Source of the DNA: Isoetes taiwanensis
Lineage: Eukaryota; Streptophyta; Lycopodiopsida; Isoetales; Isoetaceae
Assembly (NCBI GenBank): GCA_021234155.1
Contig: JAJEKV010000075.1
Coordinates: 1,862,001 to 1,926,000 of the forward strand
Reading direction: 5' to 3'
DNA: 64,000 nucleotides
The notes under the pieces were generated by a model, which made no database searches, was not told where the DNA came from, and saw only the letters and a list, made by a program, of their open reading frames with translations. This document shows, piece after piece, positions 43,795 to 54,294 of the stretch. A program made the translations under genes and the position numbers. Position 1 is the stretch's first letter. Every line of letters begins with the position of its first letter.

Positions 43795-44245
43795 GAACTT
43801 CAGTATTATAAGTCATGTAGTCTAGCATAATGAAAACAAGAAAAACAAAAAGGAGAAACAATTTCATGTCAATAGACATATCCATTGCACATCGCTATAA
43901 GATCCCTGCAATAAAAAAAACTTTCATGAGTGGATTGAAAAAGAGACATGGCTAGACCATCTGGTAACAAAGGCCAAAAAGACTAACACATAAGTTTATA
44001 TAAAAAGCACCAGAAACAACTTCAACTAAGGTATATGCAATGGAGGTGCACAAAAAAACATATGAAAAAATACCTTTTTTTTAAGTTTACACTCCAGATG
44101 GGAATATATATGTATTTTATATGCATTTATACCATGGAAAATTTGTAATTAATAATGTATTTAATATTAGTGAAAAAAGGAACAATACATTAATGTTGGT
44201 GAAAAAAAGACCAAAATGCCCAAGCAAAAAGACCCTAAGAAATTT
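43795..44245. other. AT-rich spacer between elements
   Basis: No coding or LTR signal. It separates the truncated right end of one gypsy element from the truncated left end of the next. Confidence 0.4.
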
Positions 44246-44254
44246 TCTCTTCCA

Positions 44255-44905
44255 TGGGCAGGGGATAATTCTGACTAATGTGCGAGGCCAAACCTGTGTA
44301 CCGTTATGTGTTGAGGTGAGCTTCTTCCACAGATTGTTCAGCTTGATGAGACACATGTCCTGGATTTGATTTGTCTTCTCATCAACAATGCACTTAAGTA
44401 CTTTAAGCTTCTATTGAGCATGAGCATCGTGATAAGGTGAAGCACCCATAGATGAAACTTGGAGCTGAAGGCCAGCAATTTCCGTATCATCTATGATTTT
44501 TTGCTTAACAGAATTTTGTAACTGGGTTTCCAAGGATTTGATTTTACATGTGCAGTAGTTACAAGGCCTCAGTGATGCGGAGCTGATGCTAAGTGGTGGC
44601 TTGCTGTTGAGTCTGAAATTCCTCTTTAAGATTTCGATAACGGGCTAAAGCATCCTGGAGGAGCTGATCCTTGCCCTGGAGTTGGCCCGTGAGAGTGTTA
44701 ACCTGAGCCTGCAGTGAAGCGTGGAGAGCCTCCAATTTACTCGTGGCCTCCTGAACCTTTTTGAGTTCATCATGGGTGGCCAGGAGTGTATTGTGCTTTT
44801 ACTCGAGCTGATTCTCTAGATTAGAATTCTGAGTATGAAGATCCTGGATCTCCCTTTTTAGGGCATCCGAGAAGTCAAGACGGTCCTTGATACCATTCAT
44901 GAGCT
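44255..44905. repeat. Internal tandem duplication in the extra ORF, copy 1
   Basis: 44255-44537, 44550-44740 and 44740-44905 match 45109-45400, 45415-45595 and 46425-46600 in the same order and orientation (landmarks GGGCAGGGGATAAT, CCATAGATGAAACTTGGAG, GTGTTAACCTGAGCCTGCAG, CCTTGATACCATTCATGAG). The coiled-coil coding part was duplicated, and the second copy later received an insertion at 45596-46416. Confidence 0.75.
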
Positions 44906-45400
44906 TGTCTTGAGATTCTTGCAACTGAAGAATGCAACCAGCAACGTGTTTCTCATACTCATACAAGGCTTGTTCTTCGATACTGAGGCCATGCCAAAGA
45001 TGCAAAAAATCACTGACAGTAACTGACCCTTCCACAGATCCAGAGACACTAAGCCAACGTATGAGAAAAAGATGTCGCCGTGCTTTGACATAGTCCAGGT
45101 AGCCCATGGGCAGGGGATAATCCTGACTAACGTGTGAGGCCAAAACCATGTACTATCATGTGTTGAGGTGAGCATCTTCCGCAGATTGTTCAGCTTCAAG
45201 AAGTTGATGACGCATATCCTGAATTTGATTTGTCTTCTTATCAACAATGCGCTTAAGTTCTTTAAGCTTCCATTGAGCATGAGCAGTGTGAGAAGGTGAA
45301 GCACCCATAGATGAAACTTGGAGTTGAATGCCAACAATTTTCATATCATCTATGATTTTCTGCTTAACAGAATTTCGTAACTGGGTTTCCAAGGATTTGA
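44799..45400 (-). pseudogene. Extra ORF, coiled-coil and C-terminal blocks
   Basis: Minus-strand frames 45392-45156 (heptad-rich; KELKRIVDKKTNQIQDMRHQ) and 45149-44799 (YLDYVKARRHLFLIRW, then a second coiled coil LQESQDKLMNGIKDRLDF). They form the downstream part of the ORF starting at 47212. The YxDYVxARRHLFL block is also present in the plus-strand relative. Confidence 0.55.
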
Positions 45401-45595
45401 CCTATACATGTGCAGCAATTACAAGGCCTTCAAGTTTAGTGATGCGAAGCTGATGCTGAGTGGCGGGTTTCTATTGAGGCTGAAATTCCTCTTAAAGACT
45501 TTGATAAAGGGCCAGAGTATCCTAGAGGAGCTAATCTTTACTCTAGAGTTGGTCTACAAGAGTGTTAACCTGAGCCTGCAGTGGAGCGTGGAGAT

Positions 45596-46416
45596 CCCAA
45601 CTTCGTTCCCGAGCATCCTGAGTTCTGGGAACTCCTACCCAAGTTCCCACTACATGTGCCACCGGGAACTTCGTTCCGGACGAAGTTCCCATAAATGGGA
45701 ACTTGAGTTCCCGGTAGCAAAATTTTTGGGAACTAAATTACAAAGGAATGGAAAAAGAAAGTGTCGAATATGATTTAAAACAATGCTATTTTTTTCCTCC
45801 TATTTTTTTGGCCTACTGTATTTTGGGCGGCCGACACTGTTATCAGATGATCGGATCTACTGCTGGAGCTTGCCCTATGTTGCCTATCTCCTAGCTGCAA
45901 GCTCACTAAAAGCTTTTGTTCATACGAGTTTTTTTACAAGGGTTAAGATTTTTCTTCACTGTGAAATTAAAGCATCTGCTAAATGCAACCTTTTGCCACA
46001 CAATTTGTTAACTTTGCAATAAAAATCTTTTCCAGTCACATTTCCATATTTTTGCAATTTGAAATCTTCCCAAACTAAAGTTTTATGTTGGTATTAAAGG
46101 TGTTTTCAGTTTTATGTATTTTCAATTACTATATTCTAGTTATGTGTTTTTTCTAAAAGCTTATAACTTCTTAAAATTGTTGTTTTCAAACTTTAAATGA
46201 GCATTAAATAGTGGTTTTATCTATTACGTTCACACATCACTATGTATTTCACTTTTTTCTATTCTAAGTGTTCTATGATGATCTACATGCAAAGGGAACT
46301 CCAAAACCCTTTGAATTTTTAAAAAATTCGAAGGTTGGACGTTCCCGTTCCCATCCGTTCCCGTTCCGAATTTTGGGTCCGAGTTCCCATTCCTGTTCCC
46401 GTTCCGGGTAGCTATG
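45596..46416. mobile_element. 821-bp insertion with 8-bp target duplication (hAT-like)
   Basis: Comparison with copy 1 of the tandem duplication shows foreign sequence between GTGGAGAT (45588-45595) and GTGGAGAG (46417-46424), a near-perfect 8-bp target duplication. Both ends are rich in GTTCCC/GGGAAC strings (at least six on the left, six on the right), typical of subterminal transposase sites. The right end reads CATAGCTACCCGG on the minus strand. No transposase is encoded. Confidence 0.55.
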
Positions 46417-46702
46417 GTGGAGAGTCTCCAATTTAGCCATGACCTCCTGAATCTTTTTGAGTTCGTCATGGGTGGCCAGGACAGTATTGTGCTTTTGCTA
46501 GAACTGATCCTCAAAATTAGCTTTTTGAGTATGAAAATCCTGGAGCTCCCTTTTTGGGGCATCCGAGGAGTCAAGATGGTCCTTGATACCATTCATGAGA
46601 TGAATCGGGATTGGAGACTGGTGCTTTCTGAAGTCGGCCTAATTCTTTCAACATGTGCTGCAGCAGGAGTTGAGGCTAATCAACCATCTTATTCGAAGAT
46701 AG

Positions 46703-47212
46703 CTACAATAGCTGTGTTGAAGAAATACTTGTTGATATGCGTGTTCTTGACAGAATGACCAAAGAACTTGCGACACAGAAACTTAACAAAAGACTCATGG
46801 TCTTCGCAAAATTTGTCAGTTTCAAGGAAGTCGCAGAATAAGAAATATCCACATACGAGCTAGCATCATAGTCTTGCAAGTCCAACCGTCCTAGAGAATT
46901 TGGCGTACTGACAAGCTGAAAGACTTTGGACAAATGTGCCTGATCAACAATAAATTGAGTGCCATCAACTAAGGTCTGATACCCCACCAGTATACTCATC
47001 AAATGTGCCACAAACTGACGCAGTTGCACTGGATGTGGAACAGGAAGTTCTTGGTTTGTAAATGAGACAAGATCCGTCCTCACCGCCACTACGCGATTGG
47101 TGCCTTGTAAAGGTGCAGGAAGACTAGCAGTGGAGAAACTTACCATGGTGAAAGCAATGGTCTCCATGGGTATGGTTGCATGCAGAGTGTTGAAGTGGAA
47201 AGAAGTGGCCAT
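46703..47212 (-). pseudogene. Extra ORF, N-terminal block
   Basis: 170 codons from an ATG at 47212: MATSFHFNTLHATIP, VPHPVQLRQFVAHLMSILVG and LVDGTQFIVDQAHLSKVFQL. It matches the N-terminal blocks of the plus-strand relative at 39065-39370. It lies after integrase in element order, hence in the env position. No signal peptide or membrane helix is evident. Function unknown. Confidence 0.6.
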
Positions 47213-47974
47213 GGTAGCAAGAACGTTGAGGTGCTAAAACTTAAAGGACTTCGAAGAAATAGGGTTATGGCAGTTCATAGTGCAGTTTATATGTAGTTAT
47301 AGAGCAGGAATCAGAGCCGTTGAAGGAAGTAGATGGCGGGCATCGGTGAGACCTAAAGAGGGAACGTAAATTCGACTAAGTCCCAAGAAGAGAAATAGGA
47401 TAGGCACGATATCTAACCTAGCAAGGTAGAGAAAAGCTGACTGGACATTGACGTGAGGGGGGTCAGCATAATTAACATTGGCAACTCAGAGAAGCGTAGG
47501 TTTAAATATCTCGCATCCGATCAGTGAAATAATGAAAGGGGCGAGAATTGTGGCATGGTACGGTAATCTCCAAGAGTATCTGCTTTAATGAGAAAATCCT
47601 GGAAAGAATGCGGATGGGACGGGTGGAATGGTGGCAATTGTGCTAGAGTGGCAGAGCATTAAACCGGTGGCATATATAAGAGTAGAGTGGAGTGAAGTGA
47701 AAAGACCACTATTCGAGCGCCATGGAGATGACCAATACAATGCCGAGCCAGTGACTAGAATGGCTGACATGTCGGATGCACAACTTAGACATCTGGAAAC
47801 TGAAGAATCGTGGGATTCCCTTGGATGGTTGGCTGGACGGGGTGGCGGAGAACCCCAATCCTAATTATGATTATTTGGATGTGGTGATACACCCGTGCTG
47901 GCATCTCGAACATAGATATCATATTCTATGATTCTATGCTGTAACCAATTCTGAATAAGAATTGAAGTTATATA

Positions 47975-48415
47975 ATAAGTAGCGCGAGTATATAGAGGAT
48001 GTAAACCTATTCCTCATTTTGTATGCAAACCTATTTTAGAATATAGACATTGGTTTCAAGTTTCTTTGTCTTGTTTTGTAGATAGAATAGGACTAGCATA
48101 GTGAAATTGTTTGAGATGAAACCCATTAACCAAGGATGGAAGTGGAGTGCCATCCAACTTAGTGAGTTGAAAATACCAGGATGGATTGCCTGTATAATTT
48201 TATAAGGTCCTAACTATCAAAGTTTGAGATTGCCAGGATGGTGCTTGTATCTAGAGTCATAAAGTAGAATTAAATTGCCTTTCTTGAACTCTTTTGTTTT
48301 AATCTTGTGGTATGTAATAGGTAAGCGCGAATATATAGAGGAAAAACTCCTTGTTTTATATGCAAACCTATTTTAGAATATGGATGTTGGTTTAAGTTTT
48401 TGTATCTTGAAGTGG
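47975..48415. repeat. ~100-bp direct repeats flanking the integrase C-terminus
   Basis: 47985-48080 and 48328-48415 share GCGCGA[AG]TATATAGAGGA, ATGCAAACCTATTTTAGAATAT and TTGGTTT[CA]AAGTTT. Minus-strand coding between them (about 48310-48120: KEFKKGNLILLYDSRYKH, MALHFHPWLMGF in a shifted frame) is the integrase C-terminal domain. The catalytic core that should lie between this and 48392 is deleted. Confidence 0.55.
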
Positions 48416-48612
48416 CATGGTAACTGGGGTTAACGGTAAGGCATCATAGGCAGTGGGTCGACCCAAACGTTGACAGACATCACAAATATGGGCATGAGCA
48501 TGAACATCTTTGAAAAGCGTAGACCAATAATAGCTAGCAAGAAGGATCTTCCGTGCCATGGTATCGCCACTGAAATGGCCGCTCCCCAAGCCTTCATGTG
48601 CTTGTTGAACAA
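48392..48612 (-). pseudogene. Integrase zinc-binding region
   Basis: GSGHFSGDTMARKILLASYY and HAHICDVCQRLGRPT give the HHCC-type N-terminal integrase module. It stops at MPLQDTKT, where the WGMDF core would follow in the relative. Confidence 0.7.
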
Positions 48613-48769
48613 TACGTGGAATTTCGTGGGGGGAAAATCATATCTTTACCTTGCTTGTATAGATGGCCAGCAACCATAGTGCAGTCACGAGCTTCACAAA
48701 GGAACTATTGATGTTGCAAACATTGGTGCTCAGGAGAGAGCATAAGGTCTGTTGGCGGGAGCGTTTCTG

Positions 48770-49349
48770 TCAATAAGTACTGCAGGTAATCATGGAACCA
48801 GTGACGATGGCAGTGAGAAAAAGTTGAGCATCTGGAAAGGTATCAGAAAAACCCAAGGATGGATCATTCATGTAAATGCGTGAGAGATAGTCTGGAACCA
48901 TATGAGACTTCCCAGGTTTGTGAATAATCTCAAAAGGAGAAAACTCTTGGAGAATGAGAACCCAACGCGCTATACATCCCATGGGCGTAGTTTTGTTTAT
49001 CAAGTATAAAAGAGCCTGATGGCCAACAAAAAAACTTAATTTTGCTACCTAGGAGATAATGGCAGAAGCATTGAACAAAAAAAATGAGAGCTAGAGCTTC
49101 ACACTCCGTGGCCGAATCATTCCATTTAGTGGGGCTAACTTTTCTGCTGGCAAAATGGATGGGCTTGTCCTTATGAGGTTCATATTCTTGGGAGAGAACA
49201 GTGCCAATCACAAAGGCAGAGACATCAACGTGAACATGAAAGTGTTTATCCCATTGAGAACCTGAGTGAGTAACTGTTGAAAAACCACCTCCGCACAGGG
49301 ATTCCAACTTCGTCCCGTGTGAGTTTATGGATAGGATCAGCTTTCTCAA
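48770..49349 (-). pseudogene. RNase H region
   Basis: HVHVDVSAFVIGTVLSQEYE, KPIHFASRKVSPTKWN and TECEALALIFFVQCF, then MGCIARWVLILQEFSPFEII and KPGKSHMVPDYLSR in a second frame. This is the standard gypsy RNase H following RT. Confidence 0.75.
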
Positions 49350-49985
49350 CTAATCTGGGGATAAAAGTAGCATAGTAATTGACTTTGCCAAGAAAGACCT
49401 AGTCTCCTTGATATTGGCGGGGGAATTGGCTTGCAGAACACAACTGATTTTTTGTTGAGTGATGATACCTTGCTTGCTAACCACATGCCTGAGAAGGACA
49501 CCAGAAGTGACACAAGAAGTGCACTTTTTAGGGTTGAGACTGATGGTAGCTTCATCACATTTTTGAAAAACAAGCTCTAGTTTGGAAAGATAATCCTCTT
49601 CCATGCTGTAAACCGAGAAATCATCTTGAAAAACTTGAAGAAAGGCATTTTCCTTCATGAAATCTTGAAAGACGGAAAGCATAATGTGTTGAAATATAGA
49701 GAGTGAATTTGAGAGGCCAAAGGGAAGAACTTTGTAGGCAAAGGTGTCCCACGATGTAGTGAACGTGGTTTTCAATTGATCTTCAGTTGCGAATAGAGAT
49801 CTGATTGTAACCGGAAAAGTCATCCATAAAGGAATATATTTTATGGCCTGCAACTTCTTCCAAAACTTGATCTGTGAAAGGTAACGGAAAAGATCCCACT
49901 CCATAGCCTGATTTAATTTTCTATAATCCACACAGACGCGGATCTTACTATTGTGTTTGAGAGCAATGGCTATAGGCTTATCCAT
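49350..49985 (-). pseudogene. Reverse transcriptase
   Basis: 212 open codons: IALKHNSKIRVCVDYRKLNQ, VLPFGLSNSLSIFQHIMLSV and FLQVFQDDFSVYS, with the polymerase acids (DD) present, then KCDEATISLNPKKCTSC. The block between NQAMEW and TEDQLKTTF is altered, so activity is doubtful. The FxDDFSVY form fits the Athila/Tat branch. Confidence 0.8.
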
Positions 49986-50629
49986 TCAGAATGTTTTACT
50001 TCATAAATGGGACTGGCAGCCACAACTTTATCGATTTCAGCTTTTACCCGATCACAGTAATTTGGATTGAGCTTATACTGTCATTGCTAGATGGGATAGG
50101 AGTTAGGTTTGATTGGAATTGTGAGCTTGCCTAATTCTTTCTTGATACCACGTAAATCTTTGTAGCTCCACGCAAAAATATGCTTGAACTTCTTGAAAAG
50201 TTTGATAGCTTTTTCTCAAAAATGTGGAGAGGGACTTGCATCTAGACTTATTGGTTGATTTTGGCCTAATTCGGGAATCTTTACCTCCAGAGTTTGAATA
50301 TGTGGAATGACCTCAGCATCTGAGGCTTGATGGACTGGGGGTTGCAACAGAACTGGTGGTGCTCCACTGATAGTGGTGAAAAACAATGGCGTTTGTGTCG
50401 GATCAACCAAAAGTTTGGGCATGAGAATGGTAGTATCCTCAGGAGAATTAGCGTGGTCTGGCAAGGCGCCAGGTAAGGATCAAGTAAGGTGGTGATTGCA
50501 TGATCTTGATCCAAAGTCATGCCACCCAAGGATCAACATATTCTGGACGCTGGCAGTGGACTTGATAGGTGTTTTGTACATCATCCGCATCGTTGTCAGA
50601 CAATGACCCGTTTCAAGATCCATAGTGGC

Positions 50630-51554
50630 ATTTAAGTGGTCATCCATGATAACATGTTGATCAGTAGCCCAATAATGAATGCTCTTAGAAACTTAAGGTC
50701 TCCAATGCTAATAGTCAGCTGAGGAGTGATGTCTTGTGGTCGTGCGATGTGGCCATTGGCAAGCTTGATATTGTATGATGCATGATATAATTGCTTAATG
50801 CCCAATGGTTGGCATAGTTTGTTCGATAAGATTGATAGCATTGCCTCCACCATTTTGTACATGATTGATTTGCTGAGTGCCCACCGTGGCATGCACCGTG
50901 GTTGTTGAATTGGCCACGGCTCCCATGAGAAAAATAGGCAACGGTAACCGTTCTTGAAGAGCGGGACATAGTTTGAGAATAATAGATAGACTGAGGGGAA
51001 TCTTGATTTTTGCAAGTTCTTCTTGGAGTTCCAACGGGATACTACTTGCAGCGCCGGTGGTGTCCACCGAGGCCGACTTCGTGGGTAAGGAGGTTGCAAC
51101 TCCTTTTAAGAGATCAACTTCGGTAGCAATATTGGGGTATGTATGAGTGCGTGGAGTTGGCGTGGAGGTTGAGGGTTCAGCCCCCCTTGTCTGAGCATGG
51201 GTGGTAGCGTGAACATTTGCCAGCGTTCGTCCGTCCGCTGCTTGCTAAGACGAAGGATACTTTGCCGAACTTTGGGCATAACATGTGGCATAAAGTGGTC
51301 AAGATCAGGTGCAAAATGGAAAGACTTGGGGGCAGAATCAGCAGGAATAGTGTCAACAGCGTATGCAGGTCGTGTGTCTTGGGGTAGAGCTGATAAGGTC
51401 TGTGGGTCTGGCATGACAGCAACCCTACCCGATTTGAGTATTGAACTGGAGGATTTAAAGCCTGATAAATTTCTTCTTGAGCTTGTTGATCCAAAGTGGC
51501 TTGTGGAGTGGCCTGTGTAGGTAGTTGTTGTGTTGAGGTGCACGGGGTGGTCAC
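50630..51554 (-). pseudogene. Protease and preceding region
   Basis: The protease block reads NHVQNGGGNAINLI where the relative has NHVQIDGGSAVNLI: the catalytic Asp has become Asn. YNIKLANGHIARPQDITPQL and ISIGDLKF follow. Upstream frames (51554-51106) are Pro/Ser-rich pol or gag linker. Confidence 0.65.
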
Positions 51555-51584
51555 TTCAGCATGGATCGGGGACTCTGTTTGCTA

Positions 51585-52750
51585 TTAGCCACCCATATTG
51601 ATAGGCAGTGAGACAAACAAAAGTGGTGTGATTGGTACCTGGTAATTAAACTTGAACTTGAGGAAGTTGAGGGCACATTGTAGTAGTATGGCCATATTCT
51701 CTACAGTGATAGCATTGGGCTTTAGCGGTGCGTTTGTACCTGGATTCTGATGAAACGACATGGGGTTAGCACGCGTACATTCTTTCGTGGTATGATTGCA
51801 CATTTTGCAATGAGGGGGTCCATTAGTAGAATTACACTCGTTAGCAAGATGCCCTTGACACTTACAAAGATGGCACCATATTTAACTACATTGTTGTGGC
51901 TGCGGAGTCCGAGTTATGAGGTACTGCCATAGGAGGCATAAAGGGGAGATCCGTTACGAGAACGCCTCTAGAAGATACGTTGACAGAATGCTTCACTAAT
52001 TCAATAGCCTGAGTTAAGGATTTGGGTCTCAAATACTCGGTCATCAGTCAAATGGCTGGAGGCAGGTCTTGGAGAAACCATAATGAGATTTGACTGCGTG
52101 GGATATTCCTTGAGCTTGTCCACGAGGATGAGCAGACAATCAGCAAAGTCTCGACCAGATTCAGTGGCTTGTATTGGAAGTTCATTGGGTTGCTTTGAAA
52201 GTTGTTGATCATAATCCAGAGAACCATAGTGAGCCAGAAAAGTAGCTTTCATGTCTGTCCAGCCCAGTGGCTTATATTTATCATGAGCCATTGGTGAGGT
52301 GCATCACGCAAGGTGGTGGAAAAAACATGAAACTTGATCTGTGGTTGAGAATGTCCATTAAGAATAGTAAGTGCCTCAAATTCTTCCATATGTGCCTGTG
52401 CGCTTTGGTCCACAATGAGCTTACCTTTAGTGTTGTCAAAGATGGAATAAGGAAGTTTAGATTCCTGAAGTGAAAACAGAAGGGACAGCAGGAGAAGAAA
52501 CATACTGAGATGGTGGTATGGGAACTTGAGAGTACCAAGTTGTTTGAGAAGCAAAAGGGCCTCCCGTGATTGCAGTAGGAGGCATCATTAAAAGACTGGA
52601 GAGGCATTGGTAGTGACCTTGCTATCAGGGATTGGTAAAGCAGGGCAGCCTTCGGGATCAAGTGTGAGGTCACCGATATTGTAAACATTAATTGGTAGTT
52701 GAAAAGAAGGTGATGAGGGAAACTCATTGACGTAGGTGGGATCAAAAGAG
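51585..52750 (-). pseudogene. gag, frameshifted
   Basis: Frames at 52745-52249 include DQSAQAHMEEFEALTILNGH, matching the plus-strand relative. 52291-52001 has YKPLGWTDMKATFLAHYGSL and FADCLLILVDKLKEYP, a retrotransposon gag motif. 51803-51585 has the knuckle MCNHTTKECTRANP. Several frame changes. Confidence 0.7.
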
Positions 52751-53121
52751 ACCTAAGAATAGGCTATGTTGTATTGCAGTGAATTGGGTTGGAAGGGAAC
52801 AAGCGTTGGCATGGGTGGAATATGAACATAAGTGCTTTCTAAAGTGTGAAATTATTGGGGAGTCTGATGAGCAGGAGTTTGTTGGGGCAAATGAGTTTGA
52901 GAATAATTTCGACAATACATAGGGGACCCTAGACGTGAAAATGTCCGAGGGATGGGTGGTGCCGAATGGGAGCGGGAACGTGGGAGACCATCTTCGATAT
53001 CATAGTCTCCATAATAAGAGTCACGAACAACATCCTATTGCTGTTGTCGGGCCAAGCGAGCAGCAGTCTGGCTAAGGAGCTCTTCTTGAATGAAGGTCTG
53101 AAAAGACATCAGAGAAGACTA

Positions 53122-53141
53122 GGACCCAGCAATCGGTGTCA
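53122..53141 (-). other. Primer binding site, tRNA-Asp type
   Basis: The minus strand reads TGACACCGATTGCTGGGTCC just inside the LTR, close to the tRNA-Asp site TGGCGCCGTTGCCGGGG used by Athila and Tat elements. Confidence 0.55.
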
Positions 53142-53142
53142 A

Positions 53143-53481
53143 TGTTTACGGTCCGGATTCAGGAGAGCTTGAAGGACGATGCTCTGTGAGAACCTTGGAG
53201 TCCAACAAACAACTCCTCTACAGGAAAAGTGTAATGCGGGCTTTTGCAAAAATGCTCACTTGAGAATGAAATTTTCAGAGAGGAATTGAGATAACAAAAA
53301 TGCCAGGACTTGTCTAAACTTCTTAATCTAGACTTCTGATATATATAGTACAATGGCCTTTGGCCCAGAATAGCAAAAAGATTGTTTCAGATTCTTTGGT
53401 TATCTAATCCCCAAAATCTCTACTGACTGTGGGGTAATACTTCCATGATCTCTAGAATTATAATTGCCGTGATTCGCGACA
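53143..53481 (-). repeat. 5' LTR of the minus-strand gypsy element
   Basis: 339 bp with TG...CA ends (plus strand TGTTTACGG...CGCGACA). It contains GGCCAAAGGCCATTGTACTA (minus strand), shared with the LTRs at 31558 and 42043, and ends CCGGACCGTAAACA against CCGGACCCCAAACA in the relative. Confidence 0.7.
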
Positions 53482-53779
53482 CTAAGGACTGGCAGGACGT
53501 GGGTTCCCTAAAGCTGTGAACTCTCTTGATCTCTTCTTCTTAGTTAGCATGGTCTTGACTCCAGGCGTGGACGTCTGGCCTTTGCCTTTAGGCTCCTTTA
53601 TATACCTTAGAAATAGTCCTATGCCTTTGGGCGCGGGACTAACACACGTGCATGTATGTATCAATATATCCTTTGAGAATAAGCAGTTCAATGCTTAGGG
53701 GTTTGCTTTCCCCCTTTGATAGCAATGTTGTAAAGGTGGAATATCTCAGCTGCCAAATGATTTCATGTAAACCTATGTA

Positions 53780-54290
53780 CTGCACACACGCATTGCAAAA
53801 GATAAGCCTGCATTTGTAGTCCTGGATTAGATTTTGATTGTAGTTACTAATGTGTCGTGGCCTTCTTGCAGCTATGGTTGTTTTCACTTTGTGTAGTTAG
53901 AAGGTATCCAACTGCTACCACATTGACTTAAAAATACTTGAAATATTCAAGTCATCAATGCCATAATATATACATTTCTAGCAAGCAAATGAAGCTTCAG
54001 CTCTAAGGGCTTAAAACAATCTTGAAGCGGGCATCGTCAATCTTAGACACAGATTCAAGAATCCAATCCTTGTGCACACGTATTGCAAAAGGTCAGCTTG
54101 CATTTATAGTTCTGGCTTAGATTTTGTTTGTAATTACTAACATTCCCTGGCCTTCCTTGCATTATGGCTATTTTTGCTTTGTGTAGTTAGAGGGTATCCA
54201 ACTGCTACCACATTAGCTTTAAAACATTCAAGCAATCTGTGCTTAAATTTATACATTTCTAGCACGTTAACGAAGCTTCGGCTCTAAGGT
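53780..54290. repeat. Diverged direct repeat, ~230 bp x 2
   Basis: Copies at about 53780-54020 and 54073-54290 share TGTAGTTAG, GGTATCCAACTGCTACCACA, ATACATTTCTAGCA and GCTCTAAG, with roughly 80% identity by eye and a period of about 293. Not coding. Confidence 0.65.
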
Positions 54291-54294
54291 GCAT

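Larger units (their letters stand above)
44246..53481 (-). mobile_element. Athila/Tat-like gypsy element, minus strand, 3'-truncated
   Basis: Reading from 53481 downwards: LTR, primer site, gag (52750-51590), protease (51100-50630), RT (49985-49350), RNase H (49350-48770), integrase pieces (48600-48120), then an extra ORF (47212-44799) homologous to that in the element at 31558-42626. No second LTR appears below 44246. The integrase core is missing, frameshifts abound, and the protease active-site Asp is replaced by Asn. Confidence 0.8.

Noticed and set aside
44117-44369. Short frames on both strands at the left end of the minus-strand gypsy element
   Set aside because: Shadows of the duplicated coiled-coil coding region; the real frame is the one with heptads at 45392-44799.
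47628-47864. 78-codon plus-strand frame inside the minus-strand gypsy element
   Set aside because: Antisense to the element, no domain, lies in its untranslated or extra-ORF leader region.
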